Shown: positions 41,506-50,708 of the stretch, piece after piece
How positions within the stretch are numbered: the stretch's first letter is position 1
Layout: every line of letters starts with the position of its first letter
DNA from: a virus
Strand: one strand, 5' to 3'
DNA: 50,708 nucleotides
Virus record (IMG/VR): IMGVR_UViG_3300002514_007974
Span: 19,407-70,114 of that record
Translations under genes and position numbers: made by a program
Notes under the pieces: generated by a model
Told to the model about the DNA's origin: nothing
The model's input: the letters and a program-made list of their open reading frames with translations, nothing else
The model's database searches: none

Positions 41506-44500
41506 TACCAATAAGCGCTGTTGAAAGTCTCCTCCCTGCGATCAAAATAAAGAGCGTCGTCATTGCCGACCCAACTCAAGTTACTGCTGATCCGTCGAGA
41601 TCAAGAAGAAGAAATGCTATAAAAAAACCTAGTACTTTAGATGTGAGGGTTAAGGTTTCTGCTATTACCACCGTTGGAACATCCGACCCGGACAACGTGG
41701 ATTCTCAAGATTTCCTATCTATTCCTAATTTCAAATTCAAAGAGCACTTGCGAGTCGCTATTATTCAGAGTTCCCATCAGAAAGCAACGTGGTTACTTCA
41801 GACGCTGGGGGATGAAATATTAGAATATATCGGTCCTCTTGATCAGTGGCACGGGAACGCCAAATTTGATGATCTTCTTTATACGAATGTGGTCTCGCGC
41901 CTGGGAATTTCAAAAGGCAGAACAGCGGCGTTCAAGTCCTCCTCCTATGAGGTTCAGACTAAAAAATTATTTGAGCAAATAACTAAACCTATTTTAGAAA
42001 AAATCGACGAAGATGGAAACCGCGTCGAGTCTATTCCCATAGATTTTTCTTTTACAGTCCCTCAAAAAAATCCCAAGCATTTGGCATACTTTGTTCTTTG
42101 TTATATCGATTATGATTCTCTTGCTGAGTCTCTGAAGATTCCATCTCAAGATAAATTTATAAATTTAGATTTAAATCCTAGAGACTTTGAGCAACTCGGG
42201 TTTTTTGCCACTCCCCTAGAGAATGAAACTGTTTTTGATGATGGAGCATTGTCTAATGTGACTCATTTTTTTAAGTCCCCCGACAATAAGATATGGACGG
42301 GCACCGTTCACAGGACGAAGGGCGGCAAATATATGACAGGGTTACGCTCAAGTGCAGACTCGGTGAACTTGACTTCTTTCCAAACGAAGAATGTGAAGAT
42401 TCAGGATTTCAGGAATAGAGAAGCATTTATGAGAATAAACACTATGAGTGATTTTCAGGATGAGCAGGCGGCCTTATTTAATGTTGTAGGAAATTTTGAT
42501 CCCAAACTAAGAGTTCTAAATCCGAAACTCAGCGCCAAACACCCTTATGTTAGTGACGCTTTTTTGTCTGTCAATGCAGCCAACACGGTGAAGTTCATGT
42601 TTTTGGTAAATATGGATTCCTTGTTTACTTCTAATTCTATGTTTGGCAAGGTGATAAAAACAAGCAGACCCTCTTTACGGAGAGAAATTCTCTCTAAATC
42701 TACTATAAAATCTATGAAGATTTATAGAGAAACTGTTCGGAAAGTGATAGGGTCCAACGCCTTGGGAGATCCGGCTGAAAAATATTTGGAACAAAATGAG
42801 GCGCCCGTTCTAGTTGCTTCCGTCTCTCAACCACGGAACTTCAAAACAGTAAATAGGACGACTAGCCTAGATGAGGAAACAAAGATGTCCTTTTCTGATC
42901 TCCATATCAGAAGTTTCAATGTGGTAGATAGAGATTTTCATGGAGCATCCAAGGGTCAATATCGGTATAGATTAGAATTGGAAATTTTTGATGGAACCAT
43001 CGAATATTTTCGAGAACAGGTTTTCAAATTAAGAAGATTTGCCGATGTGCTGAAAAACTTCGCCTCGGATATGAACAATTCTCTCGTCCGCCCAGACGAA
43101 GAGAGAGATAACCCATATATTGCAGACGCCGCCGTATCCTTATCTCGCACCAGAGAAGTGGGGGGGTATGATTCGAGGTTTGGTAATCTAACTCCGAACT
43201 ATGCGATTAAGATGAAGGCGAAATATTCTACCGACATCAGAGAGGGCATAGATGGTTTTATAAAGATAATGAAGATCTTTATGCATGATAAAAATTTTGA
43301 TATTGCGGCACAAAGTAGAATTAAAAACTTTTTCATGCTTATTACGAACCCCAACACAGTCAACCCCGAGAGTGTTCTGTCAATATTATCGCTCGTTGAC
43401 CTTACGATTGGTAAAATTTCTTCGTTTATTGGAGAAAATGTTGAAATTACTGATCCTAAAACCAAGAAATCTGAAAATATAATAGGCGGATCCAATTCAT
43501 CTGCGGACAGCAAGACCATTACAATAACTAAACAATTTGGTAATATTGCAGATTTGTCCACTTATAATGTGGGAGGGTATGATTACTTATCCCCCAGCAT
43601 CAGACAAAGTATCGCAGAAGGTCCGGCACAAATTGGATTGAAGTTTATTAATGGAAGAAGTTATCGTCAAAGGGCGCAATCAGAAACGTTAAGATATTTT
43701 TTGACCACTACTCCCAATATTAGCAAAGGGATGACTGGGGGCAACCCCCCTCAAAGTTGGTCAGGCGGCGACAGCGCACAAAGCAATTCTCTAACTTTTT
43801 TTGCACCATCCATTGTGAAAGTTGATGGATTGGTAGATATCTTAAACGGGGATAATATCAGAAATAATGAAATGCTTCGAAAACTGGAAGCAAGAATGGC
43901 GCTCGCCACAACAGAGAAAGAGAAATCTTACGAGACACCATCGTTTATGCGCACCACAACGTCCCAACTCAGAGCAAACACCTCCCCGGCCATCGCGTTG
44001 CAGGATCAGGTGGATTATTTTGCGACAAATTATAGTCTCATACCCACCCCTCCCAAATCTATCACCTTGGCAGAGAGGGGAAATACGACCCCCGCCTTGC
44101 CGACTGAGGAGGAGGATTTCGATCCATCTCCGCTTGCCCTAACCGACCCGTCGACCCATCCCGGCGCCCTTTACCAAGAAATGTTTCGTAGAGACGTAAG
44201 CAAATCTAAAGAAAAAGATGCTGCAATGTATTTCGGCTCCGGCGAAGAGAACCAGATTAACTTGTTCAATCTCAACGATACGTCAAACTATCTCCAGCGC
44301 GCACCCAGGTCTTCGGTAATGAAATTACCTAATCAAATAAAAGCGCTCTTTATGGCGGCAACTGGTAATTTTGCCGAGATTAAAACTCGCCCTTTCGTGA
44401 AACCAAACATATTTTTGGATCCTAGTCGAGGATCTGCCTCGACTATGCAATATAAAATGCTTGTTAAAGTAGAATATTTGGGAGGGTTCTCCTCCAGCAC

Positions 44501-46058
44501 GCTAACTTCTAAGAAGGCGTTGCTGATGAGTGCACCACAGTGGCTCCCCCTTACCTCCGGCGCGTTTTCAAAAATGGTAGGAAAAAAACTCCTGTGTCGT
44601 CTAAAGAAGTATGAAGTGGGCACATGGGGATTGACCAGACCAGCGCATATGGATCTTCCTATTTTTGATGAGTATTTTATTTTACAACCAGATGTCTCCT
44701 TTACGACCCCCCTCGGCGCAGAGGAAGACATTTCCTCAGAGAGTTTTTCAGATAATGATATTATTCCAGAGGGGTTTGGAGAGTTAGAAGATACCTTCGC
44801 AGGACTCAGGGAGTTCGGAAGGACCAATAGACCGAAGAAGGTGTATCGACTTCGTTCAAGCAATTTTAAGAATATCATATCTAAACTAAGAGACTCCAAA
44901 GAAACCATTCACAGTGATGTGGTAGCGGATGCTTTCAACTTCAATCGTATTGCGGTCGATGCTCACGGAAAGCGTATGTTTGTGGGAAGCGGGAAGATTC
45001 CAAAAAATAGTGCAATCGCTAAGAGAATTTCATCTCTTCCAAAAGATAAAGCTAATCCTTCTTTGTTGGAGGCGATCAAGGGAGGAAAGGGTTCTTCACG
45101 AATGGAATTGAAAAGTAATTTTCAAAGTTTTGAATTTGTAGGACGACTTCCTCAGTTGAGGGAAAAGTTGGTAGAACTTAGAACTCAATCGAATATCATG
45201 AAGCAAAGGAAAGAAACCTTGCAGCAAAGATTAAAAAATTTCAACGAGAAGAAGGGGGTGGAATCTAAGAACCTAAGTTCTGTTCGCCCAACTCAAAAAA
45301 ATAAGAACTCAAGAGACGCTCTTCTAACGAGGATGGGCAAGTATGATAATATAATAGACAAGATGACCACTCGCATGAATGGGAGCAACCGCGAGATGAA
45401 AAAGTTAGATCGCGAAGAACGAGACACGGTTGCTGCCATAAAAAAAGAAATGGGCAGTCTCCAAACGAAAATCATTCAAGGAAGAACTGGAGGAGAAAAA
45501 CAAACGAAGGGGGTGAAACAAACCCACAAAACTGAAAATCCATATAGTTCTACTAAAAATTTGCAGGCATCCATTGATATAGAATTAGATAGGATATCTG
45601 CTAACGAAGTTTTTGTTCAAAGCAAGGACATCGAAAAAATATCTAAATACAAAAGTCACATGTCGGATAGCGACGCACAGGAGTTTAGTCTTTTGGTTGA
45701 CGGACTAAAGGAGTACTCAAAGGGCGAAGATTTTTCAAACAGAATGATTGACGAGGATCACCGTGTCGTAGGAAGCGTTTCCACTTTGGTGGACAAAACG
45801 AAACCGGATTCGTGGTCATCACCCCCTCAGGATCTATTTAGTAGTGTTGAGAGGAAAGATTTCAATTATCAGTTTGCTCTGCAAGAGGTTGCATCTATCA
45901 GAGATGCTCTAAAGAATTCTGGCGCCCCAGAGATGTATATCAAGCAGACTTCCATTGATTTGGCGAAAAAGATTGTGGGGAGAAGCAGGTTGGGCACCGA
46001 AACTCAAGCGCTTGCTATTGAATCAATTATTAGTGAAATTTTTTCGGATACGGATTAA
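41502..46058 (+). CDS. Large baseplate/tail protein with C-terminal coiled coil
   Basis: A 1518-residue protein without a confident family. The N-terminus is basic (PSRSRRRNAIKKPS). Residues ~1210-1255 and ~1278-1325 are strongly helical and rich in K, E, Q and R, consistent with coiled coils (REKLVELRTQSNIMKQRKET and DKMTTRMNGSNREMKKLDRE). The middle has beta-rich segments with RYRLELEIFDGTIEYFREQV. The coiled coil suggests a fibrous or trimeric arrangement. Order in the operon places it between two paralogous structural genes. Confidence 0.55.
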   Translation: MIPISAVESLLPAIKIKSVVIADPTQVTADPSRSRRRNAIKKPSTLDVRVKVSAITTVGTSDPDNVDSQDFLSIPNFKFKEHLRVAIIQSSHQKATWLLQTLGDEILEYIGPLDQWHGNAKFDDLLYTNVVSRLGISKGRTAAFKSSSYEVQTKKLFEQITKPILEKIDEDGNRVESIPIDFSFTVPQKNPKHLAYFVLCYIDYDSLAESLKIPSQDKFINLDLNPRDFEQLGFFATPLENETVFDDGALSNVTHFFKSPDNKIWTGTVHRTKGGKYMTGLRSSADSVNLTSFQTKNVKIQDFRNREAFMRINTMSDFQDEQAALFNVVGNFDPKLRVLNPKLSAKHPYVSDAFLSVNAANTVKFMFLVNMDSLFTSNSMFGKVIKTSRPSLRREILSKSTIKSMKIYRETVRKVIGSNALGDPAEKYLEQNEAPVLVASVSQPRNFKTVNRTTSLDEETKMSFSDLHIRSFNVVDRDFHGASKGQYRYRLELEIFDGTIEYFREQVFKLRRFADVLKNFASDMNNSLVRPDEERDNPYIADAAVSLSRTREVGGYDSRFGNLTPNYAIKMKAKYSTDIREGIDGFIKIMKIFMHDKNFDIAAQSRIKNFFMLITNPNTVNPESVLSILSLVDLTIGKISSFIGENVEITDPKTKKSENIIGGSNSSADSKTITITKQFGNIADLSTYNVGGYDYLSPSIRQSIAEGPAQIGLKFINGRSYRQRAQSETLRYFLTTTPNISKGMTGGNPPQSWSGGDSAQSNSLTFFAPSIVKVDGLVDILNGDNIRNNEMLRKLEARMALATTEKEKSYETPSFMRTTTSQLRANTSPAIALQDQVDYFATNYSLIPTPPKSITLAERGNTTPALPTEEEDFDPSPLALTDPSTHPGALYQEMFRRDVSKSKEKDAAMYFGSGEENQINLFNLNDTSNYLQRAPRSSVMKLPNQIKALFMAATGNFAEIKTRPFVKPNIFLDPSRGSASTMQYKMLVKVEYLGGFSSSTLTSKKALLMSAPQWLPLTSGAFSKMVGKKLLCRLKKYEVGTWGLTRPAHMDLPIFDEYFILQPDVSFTTPLGAEEDISSESFSDNDIIPEGFGELEDTFAGLREFGRTNRPKKVYRLRSSNFKNIISKLRDSKETIHSDVVADAFNFNRIAVDAHGKRMFVGSGKIPKNSAIAKRISSLPKDKANPSLLEAIKGGKGSSRMELKSNFQSFEFVGRLPQLREKLVELRTQSNIMKQRKETLQQRLKNFNEKKGVESKNLSSVRPTQKNKNSRDALLTRMGKYDNIIDKMTTRMNGSNREMKKLDREERDTVAAIKKEMGSLQTKIIQGRTGGEKQTKGVKQTHKTENPYSSTKNLQASIDIELDRISANEVFVQSKDIEKISKYKSHMSDSDAQEFSLLVDGLKEYSKGEDFSNRMIDEDHRVVGSVSTLVDKTKPDSWSSPPQDLFSSVERKDFNYQFALQEVASIRDALKNSGAPEMYIKQTSIDLAKKIVGRSRLGTETQALAIESIISEIFSDTD

Positions 46059-46061
46059 GGA

Positions 46062-48371
46062 ATGAAGAGTATAAAGAAATCATTTGGCAGAGATGCTTTT
46101 TATGTGAATGGGGAATTGGTAGGATCCGAATCGACCTTTGTGGCGGATACTCTAAGAAATACTCTAGGAAAATTCTTCATCGTCGGTGCAGACAAGACCC
46201 TTCGATACCACGAGCAGATCTATCCTCCTATTGAATTTTCCTCTCGCACTAATTTTTCGAATGTAACCAAAAAAAATTCCCTAAGGGTACAATTCGCCTC
46301 CCAAATAAAAAATTTTGAAGATGAATTTGACGCCCTAGCGTCTGTGACCAACACTTCGGAGACTTTTTATGACTATTGCTTTAGGAAAGATTTGCCCATA
46401 AAGCATTCTCTCTTGGAGAGAATGAATAAGGTGGGCACTACCGAACATGTGGACGCGGATTCGCACTACAATTTCTTAGTAAAACCGTACGAACTTCTTC
46501 TTTCCAAGAACGAATCAATCCCGGAAAATATTTTACCCAACTTTTACAGTTTATATGCTCAGGGAGTTTTTGATCAAAAGAATGTAGTAAATTTGAATTC
46601 GTTGCGCGGCAACTATAAAAAGAAAATTAGTGAAGATTTTTTGACAGTCTTTAAGCGAGATAATGAAAATGTGAAAAGTAGGTATGCTATGTATTTTACG
46701 AAGTTTGCCGAAGTTTCTAAAAATTTGCTTTCCAACCTGACTCCGACACGGACTCGGGACATGGGAACTTCTCTCTTTTCAAGTTTGTCATCAGAATATG
46801 ATACTTATATTTTTAGTGATTCCAGTCTTCCCCTCCTTACAACTGAAGCGATTAAGGGGGAAATGTTTCCAATGCATAACGAGATCAGATTTTCTACTGA
46901 TCGAAATACTGCATTTGCCAACATTTTGCGGGAATTGAAAATTGAGGGAGAATTGATAAAAGAGGTGATAGGCGCCTCCGACCCGATACGCCAGAGATTC
47001 GGAAGAAGCATTGAGGAGTACACCCCCTCTAATATTCCCAGCGTCCCCCCATCCTCAGTGAGCACATACGGAACATCTAATTTAAAAATGTGGGATATAA
47101 AGGAGTGGATTACCAAAAAGATTTTTAGGAATGAGACAACCAAGGGAGTGTTTCTGGGGTCTGTTCAAGAGGAGAGCGGCGAGGCGAATAAGAGTTTGCA
47201 GGAGATTCTCACTAAACTATTGCTGAGTACCAAAATCAATAGATTTTCCCAGAATAATTTTAGAAGTTTGCAAGAGTTGTTTGATGGGACTCCATCTTAT
47301 TCTGAAGTGGTTTTTTATAAAATAACTAAAGTTGCTCAAAGCAATCCCGGAGTTCCGATTACCACCTATTATATTCCTAATTCAAGTGCCTTGGATGTGT
47401 GCCGATTTATTGACACCCAAGTGAAGTATGGAAAGAAATATGATTATAAAATAACTTCCTACACCCTCGTGGTCGGATCTAAGTACACTTATAGTTCTAT
47501 AAATAAAGTAAACAATAGTACATTAGAATTTGATGTGGGGACCGTCCCCAGCATGAAGTTGATCGAAGTGCCATTCCACGATGTCAAGGGGTTGATGGTA
47601 TTAGATTCTCCACCGATGCCTCCAGAATCTACAATTATTCCCTTAAAGGGAATCAATAATCGGGTTATAATAAACTTGAATGGAACAACGGGAAATCGTG
47701 TACTGGATCCAATAAAGATTGAACCAACCGATCAAGAGAAAATTGATTTGCAAAAAACGACTCAGAGGAGAGGCGATAACAAACTAAGATTTCGATCCGA
47801 CGATGCGCCTGCTCTGTTTGAGGTCTTCAGAACTACGAAGAGACCTGCTTCTTATGCGGACTTTCAAGGAACGAAATCAGCGGAAATTTCTACTGGAAAT
47901 GTGGCCACCGCGGCCGCATACAAGGATACTATAGAACCCAACACTAAGTATTATTATGCATTTAGGACAATAGATATCCACGGCAACATTTCTAACCCCT
48001 CTGCTGTCTATGAAATTGAAATGATAAGTGATCGCGGATTACCGTTCCTAGAGATTAGATCGCCTCAATTTGATGAGGGCGATCCTTATGAGAAAAGTAA
48101 GAAAGAGTTTTCCAAAACCATGAAAAGATACATCCAGGTTTTGCCCACCGTCCCCCAGGGACTTTTGAATGTCGCTGATTCTAATTTGCTGGTGAACGCA
48201 GATGGTGAACCAATCGAGACAGTCAAGGGAGTGCAGTCTGTAGTGTTGGGAGTGGCGGATGAAAGATTGTGGGGTAAAAAATTTAGAATTAGGTTCACTT
48301 CGCAAAAGACAGGAAGAAAGATTGATTTAGATGTTAATTTTAGTGTGGAACATCAACTAAAGGAAAGTTAA
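46062..48371 (+). CDS. Structural protein with FnIII-like region
   Basis: A 769-residue protein. The middle (residues ~590-660) contains an FnIII-like stretch: LFEVFRTTKRPASYADF, then YKDTIEPNTKYYYAFRTIDIHGNISNPSAVYEIE, with the tyrosine and proline pattern of Ig-like domains common in phage tail proteins. The N-terminal ~250 residues are mostly helical and do not match a family I know. AAGGA sits right before the ATG. Probably a tail-tip or fibre-adaptor component. Confidence 0.5.
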   Translation: MKSIKKSFGRDAFYVNGELVGSESTFVADTLRNTLGKFFIVGADKTLRYHEQIYPPIEFSSRTNFSNVTKKNSLRVQFASQIKNFEDEFDALASVTNTSETFYDYCFRKDLPIKHSLLERMNKVGTTEHVDADSHYNFLVKPYELLLSKNESIPENILPNFYSLYAQGVFDQKNVVNLNSLRGNYKKKISEDFLTVFKRDNENVKSRYAMYFTKFAEVSKNLLSNLTPTRTRDMGTSLFSSLSSEYDTYIFSDSSLPLLTTEAIKGEMFPMHNEIRFSTDRNTAFANILRELKIEGELIKEVIGASDPIRQRFGRSIEEYTPSNIPSVPPSSVSTYGTSNLKMWDIKEWITKKIFRNETTKGVFLGSVQEESGEANKSLQEILTKLLLSTKINRFSQNNFRSLQELFDGTPSYSEVVFYKITKVAQSNPGVPITTYYIPNSSALDVCRFIDTQVKYGKKYDYKITSYTLVVGSKYTYSSINKVNNSTLEFDVGTVPSMKLIEVPFHDVKGLMVLDSPPMPPESTIIPLKGINNRVIINLNGTTGNRVLDPIKIEPTDQEKIDLQKTTQRRGDNKLRFRSDDAPALFEVFRTTKRPASYADFQGTKSAEISTGNVATAAAYKDTIEPNTKYYYAFRTIDIHGNISNPSAVYEIEMISDRGLPFLEIRSPQFDEGDPYEKSKKEFSKTMKRYIQVLPTVPQGLLNVADSNLLVNADGEPIETVKGVQSVVLGVADERLWGKKFRIRFTSQKTGRKIDLDVNFSVEHQLKES

Positions 48372-48399
48372 TACTAATTATTGTGATAGGAGAGTTATT

Positions 48400-49308
48400 A
48401 TGGCATTTTTAGACAATTCGGGAGACATCATTTTGGATGCCGTCCTTACAGATACAGGCAGATTGCGCTTGGCAAGAGGAGACGGATCATTTCGTATTGC
48501 AAAGTTTTCTCTTGGCGATGACGAGATAGATTACGGAAAGTATGATAAGAACAATGCAAGCGGGAGTGCTTACTATGATTTAGACATTTTGAAAACTCCT
48601 ATTTTAGAGGCATTTACAAATAATACGTCGAATATGAAATCAAAATTAATTTCTATTGCGCGTACTAATTTACTATATTTGCCAGTTATTGAACTCAACA
48701 CTTTAAATTCCAACAATGAGACTTATTCTACCTTCAACATGTTTTTGGTCACGGTGGACAATGCGACATCCCTTCAATTGGAGTCCGATAGTGTTAACTC
48801 TGGCATTTTGAACGGCAACAATGTAACCAATTCTGATTCATATATACGCCTAGACCAGGGACTAGATACTACAAAATTGTCTGCCACCAATCCTATTGAT
48901 GCGGATTTGAAGGAGACACAATATATTATTGAAATGGATAATCGTTTCGGAAGAATGTCTTCCACAACTGGCGTACAGGCAGATGTAAGTTTTGTTGATG
49001 ACGATAATATTGCGAGTTATTTTCTCTCTCAAGGCGCCTCATCGGGGTTTGTTGCCGACTTGCCAACCGATGGTGGCAAAGAAAAGAACACCCGGCAGGC
49101 AATCGCTGGACCAAGGGGCACCAAGCTCATGTTTAAAGTCAAGTCATCTGTAGACTTGGAGGGGAGCACTTTCCTCTTTACACAACTAGGATCTACCATG
49201 GTCATTGGCAGCACCACTTATCGGACGATTGATTCGACAATCAAAGTGACGGGCGCGACTACGGGATATAGAATTGATGTTCCTGTGAGATACATCAAGA
49301 AGGTCTAA
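48400..49308 (+). CDS. Structural protein, paralogue of 40390
   Basis: A 302-residue protein. It starts MAFLDNSGDIILDAVLTDTGRL and has GDDEIDYGKYD, the same motif seen at 40390, and then diverges, without the cysteine-rich tail. The body is beta-rich with a C-terminal run of strands (TTGYRIDVPVRYIKKV). TAGGAGAG precedes the ATG. It probably occupies an equivalent position in the virion, for example in a baseplate or tail-fibre attachment ring. Confidence 0.6.
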   Translation: MAFLDNSGDIILDAVLTDTGRLRLARGDGSFRIAKFSLGDDEIDYGKYDKNNASGSAYYDLDILKTPILEAFTNNTSNMKSKLISIARTNLLYLPVIELNTLNSNNETYSTFNMFLVTVDNATSLQLESDSVNSGILNGNNVTNSDSYIRLDQGLDTTKLSATNPIDADLKETQYIIEMDNRFGRMSSTTGVQADVSFVDDDNIASYFLSQGASSGFVADLPTDGGKEKNTRQAIAGPRGTKLMFKVKSSVDLEGSTFLFTQLGSTMVIGSTTYRTIDSTIKVTGATTGYRIDVPVRYIKKV

Positions 49309-49329
49309 ATACTAGAACGAGGTTAGAGA

Positions 49330-50373
49330 ATGGCTACAATTTATAAAACTTTTTTGAATAACGATGTCGCTTCCACAAGAACACTCTTGCACGAGGCGGT
49401 TCCCATTACGGGTTCAATTGTTTCTGGAACATATTCAGATGCTAATATTAAAACATTTACTGCGGATTTATTTGAATCAGTTTATGATTATCCATATTTG
49501 AGTTCATCTGCAAATCATATTTTTGATATTACTGCGGGTTATGCTTCGAACTCTTCATTGTCTGCTTCTGCTGTGGCAAACAGCGTGTCTGCCGCAGACA
49601 TAAAAAGCAAGATCAACATGTACAATGAAATGGCACAGGTTCTGATGGGACACGATCTTACTGGTTCGATACTCCAATTTGATCAGGACGGGGATCTTGG
49701 CGCCGGCGGAACTAAACTTAAAGAAATTTATGTTCTCAATTTTGCTAGACTGGTAACCAAAGATGAGATAAAAAAAGGATCTTTTAGTTTGTCGCTTGCC
49801 AAGGGAGCTACCCACTCTACGATTGATTTTACCGACGTTCTCAATATAACCGACTACAATGCAGATAACGATTTCAGAGTCAACTCTCCAGTTGGGGAGT
49901 ATGGTGTTCTTTACACTTCTTCGGTGGCCATCAACACAGGTTCGGGCGTCGGATTGCTTTACTATCAGGCGGGCATGTGTGTTTTGACCGCCTCAGTTTT
50001 TGCAGGCGCCGAAATGAATGTAGGAGGGGAAAATGTCGCTGCTCTTTTGAGTGGTTCGGGCATTACTACCAATGCAAATGAATTGCGCCGCCGTTTTGCC
50101 AACGTTGACTTTAACAACACTACGGAACTCAACTCTACTGTTTATTTTTGCCGAGCAAATCATAATGAATTCAACTACAGCGCTAATCCAACTTATCTAA
50201 GTTCAAGTCAGATTGTGGTTAAACAAGAAACAACAGATGCCCCAGTTGCTTATATGACAAGCGTAGGACTTTACTCAGCGGATAATGAATTACTGGGAGT
50301 AGCAAAACTTTCGGAACCTCTTAAGAAGGATCCAAATAATGAACTTATTTTACGGGTGAGATTAGATTATTAA
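49330..50373 (+). CDS. Virion structural protein, beta-rich
   Basis: A 347-residue protein without a family I can name. It has serine/alanine-rich strands (SSLSASAVANSVSAADIKSK) and a C-terminal half with EIYVLNFARLVTKDEIKKGS and ITTNANELRRRF. It ends PNNELILRVRLDY, a typical beta finish. It lies between two structural genes with a short spacer, so a tail or fibre component is the best guess. Confidence 0.55.
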   Translation: MATIYKTFLNNDVASTRTLLHEAVPITGSIVSGTYSDANIKTFTADLFESVYDYPYLSSSANHIFDITAGYASNSSLSASAVANSVSAADIKSKINMYNEMAQVLMGHDLTGSILQFDQDGDLGAGGTKLKEIYVLNFARLVTKDEIKKGSFSLSLAKGATHSTIDFTDVLNITDYNADNDFRVNSPVGEYGVLYTSSVAINTGSGVGLLYYQAGMCVLTASVFAGAEMNVGGENVAALLSGSGITTNANELRRRFANVDFNNTTELNSTVYFCRANHNEFNYSANPTYLSSSQIVVKQETTDAPVAYMTSVGLYSADNELLGVAKLSEPLKKDPNNELILRVRLDY

Positions 50374-50384
50374 AAAATGCAACT

Positions 50385-50708
50385 ATGTCATTGTATAAAT
50401 TCGAATCAGAAGATATTCTCATCAATCGGATAAAAGCGTATCCTACCGTAAAATTTGTTATACACACAAGTTCAGTACATTACAATAACGAAGTAAATAA
50501 GTTCGGCACTCCGAATGGAAATATTTCTCTTAATGAACTGGGAACGCTGAAAGCTTTTGGTTCGGATTATTATTCTTTTATAACTAAAGATAGTTCAAGG
50601 ATAGGATGGAAAACTATTTCTGTAGGCGCATTCAATTCTCTTAATTACGGAGATGTGATGACATCTTCGCTACCCCTCACCGCGTCCATTCAGAGTCAGT
50701 ACTTTCCT
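50385..50708 (+). CDS. Structural protein, N-terminal part (3' end outside window)
   Basis: ATG 50385 opens 108 codons to the right edge without a stop. It begins MSLYKFESEDILINRIKAYP and continues with VKFVIHTSSVHYNNEVNKFG and a short beta-rich segment. A shorter ORF at ATG 50377 in another frame ends after 18 codons and is not convincing. It lies 11 bases after the previous stop and probably belongs to the same tail operon. The full product is unknown. Confidence 0.6.
   Translation, partial: MSLYKFESEDILINRIKAYPTVKFVIHTSSVHYNNEVNKFGTPNGNISLNELGTLKAFGSDYYSFITKDSSRIGWKTISVGAFNSLNYGDVMTSSLPLTASIQSQYFP

Noticed and set aside
44333-44908. Antisense open frame of 191 codons
   Set aside because: It is opposite the large gene at 41502, has low-complexity translation and no recognisable start signal.

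Overview
The window looks like part of a large, tailed, contractile-tail (T4-like) bacteriophage genome, probably aquatic. Every gene is on the + strand, they are packed with 1-32 base overlaps or very short gaps, and the right two thirds encode baseplate and tail-tip proteins. The phage assignment rests on a T4 gp55-type late sigma factor, a gp25-type wedge protein with its EPR-like motif, a gp6-type wedge protein, and a chain of very large virion proteins. No tRNA, CRISPR array, insertion sequence or integrase was seen. The host cannot be named from this window.

Region 1 (1-12333) is a glycan/nonulosonic-acid cassette. It starts with the C-terminal end of a probable GT29-type sialyltransferase. 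A good sigma70-like promoter (322-350) follows, then a DapA/NanA-like aldolase, a CMP-sugar synthase (NeuA-like), a possible GT-D glycosyltransferase, an ATP-grasp ligase, a methyltransferase, a cysteine-synthase-like PLP enzyme, a HAD-like protein, a short DegT-like aminotransferase and a frameshifted 2OG-dioxygenase remnant. The region ends with two GDP-mannose-dehydratase-like SDRs flanking a NeuB fused to a TIM-barrel isomerase/epimerase, a mannose-6-phosphate-isomerase-like cupin and a Rossmann (CmcI/methyltransferase-like) protein. NeuB, NeuA and a CMP-sialic-acid-type transferase together form the core of a make-activate-transfer route for a sialic-acid-like sugar. No NeuC-type epimerase is visible.

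Region 2 (12330-15580) holds small conserved phage genes. A two-gene unit (a ~58-residue protein plus an FmdB-type zinc ribbon) occurs twice. The copies are separated by a DUF2061-APS kinase fusion and a small HxGH nucleotidyltransferase. A membrane-anchored small protein, the late sigma factor and a short helical protein follow.

Region 3 (15570-50708) is the baseplate/tail module. In order it has a possible OB-type hub protein, an M15 peptidoglycan peptidase, a spike-like protein, a 2950-residue giant protein, gp25, gp6, a DNRLRE-like protein, a LamG-containing protein, a 2123-residue protein with a seven-repeat FG-GAP-type propeller, a paralogous pair with a shared N-terminal motif (40390 and 48400), two further large structural proteins, and a gene cut by the right edge. 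The late sigma factor probably controls this late block. The cassette may decorate the virion or modify the infected cell surface, but that link is inference.
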